From Byssothecium circinans (taxonomy: Eukaryota; Ascomycota; Dothideomycetes; Pleosporales; Massarinaceae): 64,000 nt of DNA. This document shows positions 58,882 through 64,000 of the stretch, piece after piece. Under the pieces are notes generated by a model. That model saw nothing but the letters and a program-made list of their open reading frames with translations, made no database searches and was not told where the DNA came from. Every line of letters starts with the position of its first letter. Position 1 is the stretch's first letter. Where the stretch lies: assembly GCA_010015675.1 (NCBI GenBank), contig ML976985.1, positions 718,195 through 782,194 on the forward strand, in the 5' to 3' direction. The position numbers were made by a program, and so were the translations under genes.

Positions 58882-59576
58882 AACTCCAGATAGCGATGGG
58901 TGAGGTGTAGTGATTGGGCTAGCAGAGGTCTGGTTTCTAGCTTGCACCATACGGAGGCTTTTTTGGTCGTGAGAGGCATCTTGAGAGTATTATCGGCGAC
59001 TTCTTTTTGCGATTCTAAAAAGTCCTCCCACATGTCCGTGGGAATGGCTTTAGGATCAAGACCGGAAGAGAGGAGGACTTTGACAAGTTCGCTAGTGTCG
59101 ATAGCTTCTCGGTGGCCACGTATAATCCCAAAGGCGAGTAAGGGGAGGTAAACACCGGCATGTAAGGTACTTGTGTCGATGTTGTGCTGGACGAGAAATA
59201 AGACTAACTCTGGATCGTTCCGTCCAGCCGCATAGTATAGTGATGGCTAACCATCTTTTGTTAACTTGTCTTCGAAGTTGAATGTGCTCTGATAGCTTTC
59301 CACATAATTCTTAATGGCGTCTAGGGTGCATTTTTCCCTGATGGCAGCACACAAAGTCTTTACAGAGAACGGCTTTGTCAGGTTTCCCAAATGTCTCAAC
59401 TCCACGTCCGGCAGGCCATCGTACTCGCCGAAAGAATCGCGGGGGATCTTTACTGCTACAAGTCGATGATCGTATCCTTGAACTTGTGGTGCTCTGTCCT
59501 CGGTTTTTTCTTCAGCTTTCCGTACAGGGAGCGGTGCGGACCACCCTAACGCATGGAGATTATCGGTGTCTGACAT
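58882..59576 (-). pseudogene. Ankyrin-repeat pseudogene, truncated, one in-frame TAG
   Basis: From the Met at 59576 the minus frame reads HALGWSAPLPVRKAEEKTED, then LCAAIREKCTLDAIKNYVES. It meets TAG at 59249-59247 and continues as ankyrin-like PSLYYAAGRNDPELVLFLVQ, LPLLAFGIIRGHREAIDTSE and LVKVLLSSGLDPKAIPTDMW. It ends near WCKLETRPLLAQSLHLTHRY. That closing motif is the linker seen before the AAA+ domain in fungal Ank-ClpB/AAA+ proteins. The AAA+ part is absent because module B begins at 58880. Family assignment to Ank-AAA+ is from memory of the linker; ankyrin repeats are clearer. Confidence 0.6.
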
Positions 59577-59666
59577 ATCTGATTTACTTGAAGAAATTTG
59601 ATCTAAAGAAAATAACTCTAGGGCGGGACTGCGGTCAAATTTTTATACTTACAGCCTGTTTTACGT

Positions 59667-60122
59667 TTGTTTATCGGAAGGCGGCGGGAAAATTCTAGTG
59701 GATCAAGCGGAATATCCCATGTGCAGCAAAATATATTCAGGAAGCAGGTGGAAGAACCTAGTCTGCGCTACCTAACCTTAGATGCCTGCCTGTGCCAGAT
59801 GATGGACTTGGTGTGTAGCAGAGGAGTTCACAGTTGCAAGAAGTGTGGCGTAAGTTTTAGAATATCTAGGCTGGTGAAAGCAAAGGCGGCCCTAGATGCC
59901 CAATATATCTTTGAGCGTGAATGTAAAATATTTTTGTTGCGTGCGTTCGCAAATGCTATCATGAAGTCAAGAAGGGGTGAAGCAGAGACTGCCCGTGCAA
60001 GGGGTGACATGTGGAATAAGTTTGGCGCTAACCAGATCCAGGCAGCCAAGCGAAGTACGACTCACATTCGCCGGCCCGTCACTCCTCCAATCCCGGAGAG
60101 TCCATCGCGCTTTACGCTGTGA
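59667..60122 (+). CDS. Hypothetical protein
   Basis: A single open frame of 151 residues with one CxxC (VHSCKKCGVSFRISRLVKAK) and a helical middle (ALDAQYIFERECKIFLLRAF), ending in a Pro/Arg-rich tail (RRPVTPPIPESPSRFTL). There is no signal peptide. I do not recognise it. It may be a real small gene or the surviving end of a larger one. The neighbourhood is decayed, so caution is due. Confidence 0.35.
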   Translation: MFIGRRRENSSGSSGISHVQQNIFRKQVEEPSLRYLTLDACLCQMMDLVCSRGVHSCKKCGVSFRISRLVKAKAALDAQYIFERECKIFLLRAFANAIMKSRRGEAETARARGDMWNKFGANQIQAAKRSTTHIRRPVTPPIPESPSRFTL

Positions 60123-60198
60123 GACGCTTCGGCAGGAAGCGCATGCGATAAGTTCTGTTTTGTGCTCTACGGCTGTGATTTGTACAGTGTGCCGTCTA

Positions 60199-60220
60199 AA
60201 GTTGCCCTAACCGGCAACTT
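60199..60220. repeat. 8-bp perfect hairpin
   Basis: AAGTTGCC / GGCAACTT with a 6-base loop. A third AAGTTGCC occurs at 60247-60254. Confidence 0.8.
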
Positions 60221-60321
60221 TACACTCACCTAGGTCAAAAAAAAAAAGTTGCCGTACGTAGGGATCCGAGGTCAGCTTTGCATACTAATGAAATGAGCGC
60301 TTAGGTATTAACAACATACTC

Positions 60322-60340
60322 AGTTGTCGTTTCGACAACT
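60322..60340. repeat. 8-bp perfect hairpin with 3-base loop
   Basis: AGTTGTCG-TTT-CGACAACT. Confidence 0.8.
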
Positions 60341-60540
60341 ACGTCAGCGTGTACCTGATTCCCAGAGAACTATGAAAAGCGGCAGTGTGAGCCTATCAAT
60401 GAAAATTGGAGAAGCGCGCAAAAAACTCGAAAGAAACAAACAGATAAAAAGTACAGTATTACCTAATCTTTGGTAAAACAAAAGTGAGGAGCGGAGACGT
60501 GTCCGAGCGCTGACTTTCGTCGCAGACTCCCAACCACCGG

Positions 60541-60615
60541 GTCTCGTCACGATTTTCCGTCACGTGACTTTATTTTTCTCTGGAAAAGTCACGTGGAGGA
60601 AAATCGTGACGAGAC
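60541..60615. repeat. 75-base fold-back element, 31-bp arms
   Basis: The left arm 60541-60571 and right arm 60585-60615 are inverted copies matching at 29 of 31 positions, with a 13-base loop. Each arm starts GTCTCGTCACGATTTTCC and carries CACGTGAC. Confidence 0.9.
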
Positions 60616-61153
60616 CGGTTGTAGAATCTACCTGGCAGATGAATTTGCCGTACAGAAATGAAGATAGGCAACGTGATAAACCTACTCGTGGAGCGTACAT
60701 AGTGGAAAGCACTATTCCGAGAGTCACGTGGGTGTCTCATCTCCAGCGAACTGACATGAAAATAAAAAGGGTGGCAAGGTACATCGCGCTCCCCGTGCGC
60801 GTGTGATATATACTTGACGGATGCGGACGGGTAGATATATAAGTCCTGTTGCGGGTGGGACGGGTCCTGATATAGCGAGGCACTTATGTATGGGAGCATG
60901 TGCGATAAATAGACCATAGGCTCTGTTTACCCTAAAGCCACCCCTGCCGCACTCATCCACCAGAGCTCGAGCTGTGCGTAAGGCCCCGAGCGCATACTCG
61001 CGCGCACGGGTGGAGCTGGCCTCACGTTTTTTGCCACCCTCTCTGATAGACACACTTCTTAGATCATCGTCAGGGCCTTATTGGTTCGCTGGGGGTGAGA
61101 TTTGCACGTGACGCCAGTTTCAGCCGTATCCACTACGCTCCGCGAGTACCTAG

Positions 61154-61199
61154 CACTGGCACTGGCACTGGCACTGGCACTGGCACTGGCACTGGCACT
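61154..61199 (+). repeat. CACTGG hexamer tandem repeat, ~7.7 copies
   Basis: Perfect CACTGG units, without interruption. Confidence 0.95.
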
Positions 61200-61873
61200 A
61201 GCATACTAGACCCTAGCAGCCCTTAGCGACGCCCTGCAGATAGCAGACCGGAGTTTGGGCGCGGGTAGGCACGCTACGGCCGACATCTTCTTCGTTGGCA
61301 CTAGCGCGCCTAGCATGCCTGTCGCCTGTGGCCTGTAGGGCGGCGCAGGCGCAGTCGCAGTCCACCCACCGCCATCTCCCGCGGGCTGTAAGGCTGCGCT
61401 AGGACGCCAAATTTATCTGAGCAGTGGAAGGAGTGGAAGCGGGTGAAAAGGAGCCGATGGAATAGAAGCGAGTATGAAGCGAGGTCCTCTACAGGGGCTG
61501 TATGGTCCATTTACAGCGGATCGACAATCTGGATTCTAAAAGCGGGCATCTTGTTTTGCAATGGTCGTACATGATGAGACCGGTTACTACGGGGAGTTAA
61601 ATCACACTTTGGGAAGCTTACTGGTTGGATGACAAAATACGGCGCGCGCATAACTTTCACGCCATAAGACTGATTTGCAAGCGGAGGGAGTATTTAATTT
61701 TCTTTATCCTTCCTACAGACAAATCTATAAACATCTATACAATAACTACGCATACCCACACCGTCACGCTCCTCCAGCGTTGTATCTGCCAGAAGATCCT
61801 ACGAGCAATTTACGCGTGAGTTGCTGGCCGCGTATCTCGGTCAATAAAAGACTGACCAGATGTGTAGTTCAAC

Positions 61874-62743
61874 ATGTTGACCTTCTGCAAGAACTTGCTT
61901 GAACTGGGCTGTGCTTGGTGTCCAGCAGGCCGAAGCCAAAGCCCAATCCAGCCACCATGTGTTCCCATGTTATACCATGGTGATCCTTCGCATTACAGAT
62001 GCGATACCGAGTGCAAGTCCTGCCTCGACTTGAGTGTCGGGTACGACGGGACAATACACCTGTGGGAACCCTTCACAACCATCAAGATCTACGTATCAAC
62101 CAAGACACATCCGACAAAATACAAAGCTGCCGTGTGTGCCGTCCAAGAAGCAATCAACGACTGGAATGCTGCCCTCAGCGGACCACACGACCCACGTCCT
62201 CGATTTCAGCAAGTCGAGACGAAGGGCGAGGCCACATGTCAAGTCAAGTTCAAACGCCAACCTACATGTGACGAGTGCGACCAAGATCCGAAGAAGGGCG
62301 AAGTGCTTGCCCACGCATTCTTCCCAGACCAGCACCCGACCATCATACTCTACACGGCAGCCTTCAAGGAATCGAACGTGGTATACTTGAAGAACGTCTT
62401 GAACCACGAATTGGTCCACGTCCAAGGTGTACGCCACTACTTCGCCGTTAATGAGGACAAAGCATGGGGCCTCAAGCCATCAACCGAAGTCGGTGAGGCC
62501 GACGAGTTCTCAATCAGCAACTACCTCTATCCGCTGGACAAGCTCACAATCAAACCTTCCGACGTGAGCGCATTGGCTGAACTCTATGCTGGCAAATACG
62601 AAACCATTCACGACTTGCCCGTCTCGTACCACAAAGCCGTGTTGTTGTCGGCCTGGAAGGAAGGAATGGTGCCTGATACTGAGTCTGTTTCCGAGAGCAA
62701 CAGCGAATGCGATAGTGAGGGATGGTACTTCGTCGAAATGTAG
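61874..62743 (+). CDS. Matrixin-like zinc metalloprotease
   Basis: A single exon of 289 residues. The zinc site is intact, NHELVHVQGVRHYF, matching HExxHxxGxxH of metzincins (three His ligands plus Glu). Downstream SISNYLYPLDKLTIKPSDVS stands where the Met-turn and its helix should be (usually S-x-M-x-Y-P), with Ser-Asn in place of Met. A preceding INDWNAALSG segment fits the first helix of matrixins. The N-terminus is Cys-rich (CAWCPAGRSQ; CDTECKSCLDL), possibly a disulfide or metal module. No signal peptide is seen at this start, so an upstream exon may be missed. The C-terminal end is acidic (SESNSECDSEGWYFVEM). Confidence 0.75.
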   Translation: MLTFCKNLLELGCAWCPAGRSQSPIQPPCVPMLYHGDPSHYRCDTECKSCLDLSVGYDGTIHLWEPFTTIKIYVSTKTHPTKYKAAVCAVQEAINDWNAALSGPHDPRPRFQQVETKGEATCQVKFKRQPTCDECDQDPKKGEVLAHAFFPDQHPTIILYTAAFKESNVVYLKNVLNHELVHVQGVRHYFAVNEDKAWGLKPSTEVGEADEFSISNYLYPLDKLTIKPSDVSALAELYAGKYETIHDLPVSYHKAVLLSAWKEGMVPDTESVSESNSECDSEGWYFVEM

Positions 62744-62988
62744 ATGACTCGGTGGCGGGGAGAGGAGAGGATGGCCCCGCACTTTCGGCCCCTTACTACG
62801 CCCCGTGTTGAGTGATTTTGTGCGCATCAATTCGGTTCATCGGTTTCGGCGCCTTCCCAGGGGTGGGCTGTTGAACTTCTTCTGATATTCGTGTATGATT
62901 GGTGTTTGAGGATACCTAAAAGCATAGCTGTCTGTATTCGCTACTCTTTGTAGATGACAATGGAAAAAGTTTCATATATTTATATTGC

Positions 62989-63054
62989 TTAGACTGAATG
63001 GAGCAAATATGAAGTGCGCCAGGCTGGCTTATCCGTATCGAAAGGGGAAGCCAT
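62989..63054 (-). pseudogene. Short frame directly behind module C
   Basis: ATG at 63054 opens MASPFDTDKPAWRTSYLLHS and stops after one more residue. It lies 2 bases downstream of module C on the minus strand. It is probably the start of a gene whose rest is gone. Confidence 0.35.
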
Positions 63055-63055
63055 G

Positions 63056-63193
63056 AGTATGCGAGGTGGATGAAGAAGGAAGATGGGTGAGAGAAACAGC
63101 TCGAATTTATACGGTGCGACCTTAACCGAGCATGTGAAAAGCACAGGCCTAGAGAATCCAACCTCTGTGAATATATTAGTAATAACCGCTACA
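63056..63193 (-). repeat. TATA-bearing repeat module, copy C
   Basis: The most complete copy. Minus strand: TGTAGCGGTTATTACTAATA, CTAGGCCTGTGC, GGTTAAGGTCGCAC, GTATAAATTCGAGC, ATCTTCCTTCTTCATCC and CTCGCATACT. Confidence 0.8.
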
Positions 63194-63331
63194 AACTTGG
63201 CCCTCATGACCCTCCGTCCGACTCGCGATGGCCGCAACTCCAGCCAGGCTGGCTTTTTCATCAAGTAGAGTGCGAGTAATTCATCAAATCTATCCTTTAC
63301 TTACCTTCTTTTGTACTGATCCATAAATCAG

Positions 63332-63455
63332 GTATGCGAGGGTGTGTATGAACAAGAAAGATGGATGAGAGAAACAAATGTATACGCAGCGTGCGACCTT
63401 AATTGATCACGTGACTAAAGCAGAGCCCGAGAGAACTCAACTCGTGTGAAGCTAG
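63332..63455 (-). repeat. TATA-bearing repeat module, copy D
   Basis: Minus strand: ACACGAGTTGAGTTCTC, TAGTCACGTGATCAATTAAG, GTCGCACGCTGCGTATAC and CACCCTCGCATACC. An ATG (63324) lies 8 bases downstream and is followed by a GTAAGT donor, so it could be a tiny first exon. Confidence 0.7.
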
Positions 63456-63740
63456 TGTGGTGCAAGGATGTGCCCACAGTCATGTGATCAGCCTGAGCCA
63501 TTGGTTTTTACCCGAGCAGCTCTCGGTTGATCATCATCATCCACCATGGCAATACAGACAGTTTTCCTTTATACGAGACAGCGTCAAACCGTTCTTTTAA
63601 CAGTTAGAAACTGTTCTTCCATTTATTTATTTATATAACAATCTAAAGCTCCTCTTTATCCTATCACCCTTCTTCCGATTGCGGGTCAGAGTCCCATAAC
63701 CCTCCTGATACACATCACTAGATATTAGTAAGCTAGCGCA
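63456..63740. other. No gene seen
   Basis: The sequence between module D and the transposon end is A/T-rich in part, without a frame or repeat I can support. Confidence 0.4.
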
Positions 63741-63744
63741 TATA

Positions 63745-63774
63745 GTTCCGGGCCACCTGTGGTTCCGGGCCACC
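63745..63774. repeat. Subterminal direct repeat at a DNA-transposon end
   Basis: GTTCCGGGCCACC occurs twice, 63745-63757 and 63762-63774. Just outside lies TATA, a possible TA target duplication. Position and form fit the terminal region of a Tc1/mariner-superfamily element. Confidence 0.6.
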
Positions 63775-63825
63775 CCACCAAAACGCGACACCTGCACAAA
63801 ACACGCGATTTCTCAATAACGCCTA

Positions 63826-64000
63826 TTACAATTGCCATGTAGTACACATAGACTGTAGAGTAGCTGCTGCTGTAGCCGCTGCTGCTCTCTCTGCAGCCCC
63901 TTCTATAGTATATCTACCTAGCTGAGCTGCTGAGGCCTCAGCTGCGCGCATCGCCTCCCTGATAGTCTCTACCTCTGCAAAGCGTTGATTTGGGTCTACT
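63826..64000 (-). CDS. Pogo/Fot-type transposase, C-terminal end (cut by window edge)
   Basis: From the window edge the minus frame reads VDPNQRFAEVETIREAMRAA, then an Ala-rich helical tail (AAERAAAATAAATLQS), and stops at TAA 63828-63826. This is the usual tail of fungal DDE_1 (pogo/Fot1) transposases. The catalytic core lies beyond the window, so whether it is intact is unknown. Its 3' end lies about 50 bases from the subterminal repeats. Confidence 0.7.
   Translation of the reverse strand, partial: VDPNQRFAEVETIREAMRAAEASAAQLGRYTIEGAAERAAAATAAATLQSMCTTWQL

Larger units (their letters stand above)
60123..61873. other. Gene-free region with hairpins and a hexamer repeat
   Basis: It contains three hairpins (listed), an A run at 60237-60248, several CACGTG sites and a CACTGG satellite. 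No coding frame can be supported. From 61000 to 61520 the sequence is G/C-rich. Confidence 0.5.

Noticed and set aside
61154..61199. CACTGG repeat as interstitial telomere
   Set aside because: Does not match the TTAGGG telomere unit of these fungi.

Overview
The window is nuclear DNA of a filamentous ascomycete (Pezizomycotina, most likely a Dothideomycete). The reasons are many short GT-AG introns (about 50 to 110 bases) with CTAAC/CTGAC-like branch points, fungal-only families (HET-domain protein, DPP5, Sla1, Ank-type proteins, an NLP-type gene) and stop codons of the kind left by repeat-induced point mutation (RIP). No bacterial signal, rRNA or CRISPR array was seen.

From 1 to about 32 kb the window is ordinary gene-dense core genome. 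In order it holds the 3' part of a D-isomer 2-hydroxyacid dehydrogenase; TVP23; a CitE/CLYBL-like lyase; a secreted DPP5-type peptidase; an intron-bearing tRNA-Ile(UAU); a decayed unknown gene at 7.5-8.6 kb; EMC3 and SPC2, which share one 275-base promoter; two large C2H2 zinc-finger proteins in tandem; two conserved unknown proteins; STT3; and an RS-rich zinc-ribbon protein. EMC3, SPC2 and STT3 all act on membrane or secretory protein biogenesis in the ER.

From 33.2 to 39.4 kb there is a long gene-free stretch. Its left end is a degenerate tandem array of four ~250-base units. Each has an ATG-led short frame, and most have a TATA-like element upstream. This is the least explained structure in the window. 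From 39.5 to 47.4 kb core genes resume: a CYSTM-type Cys-rich tail protein, SLA1 and a Dal5-like MFS transporter.

From 47.4 kb to the end the DNA looks accessory. It has an F-box pseudogene, a VOC/PhnB-like protein, a HET-domain protein, an intact F-box protein, an NLP-family pseudogene with two stops, an ankyrin pseudogene, a Tc1/mariner transposase fragment, the end of a pogo/Fot-like element, a hairpin cluster, a zinc metalloprotease and an AT-rich RIP-like block. A ~140-base TATA-bearing module occurs four times here, always in minus orientation and usually upstream of a different reading frame. It may be a solo LTR or a duplicated promoter.

Exon borders were read by eye from splice signals and frame continuity. 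Where several borders fit, the entry says so.
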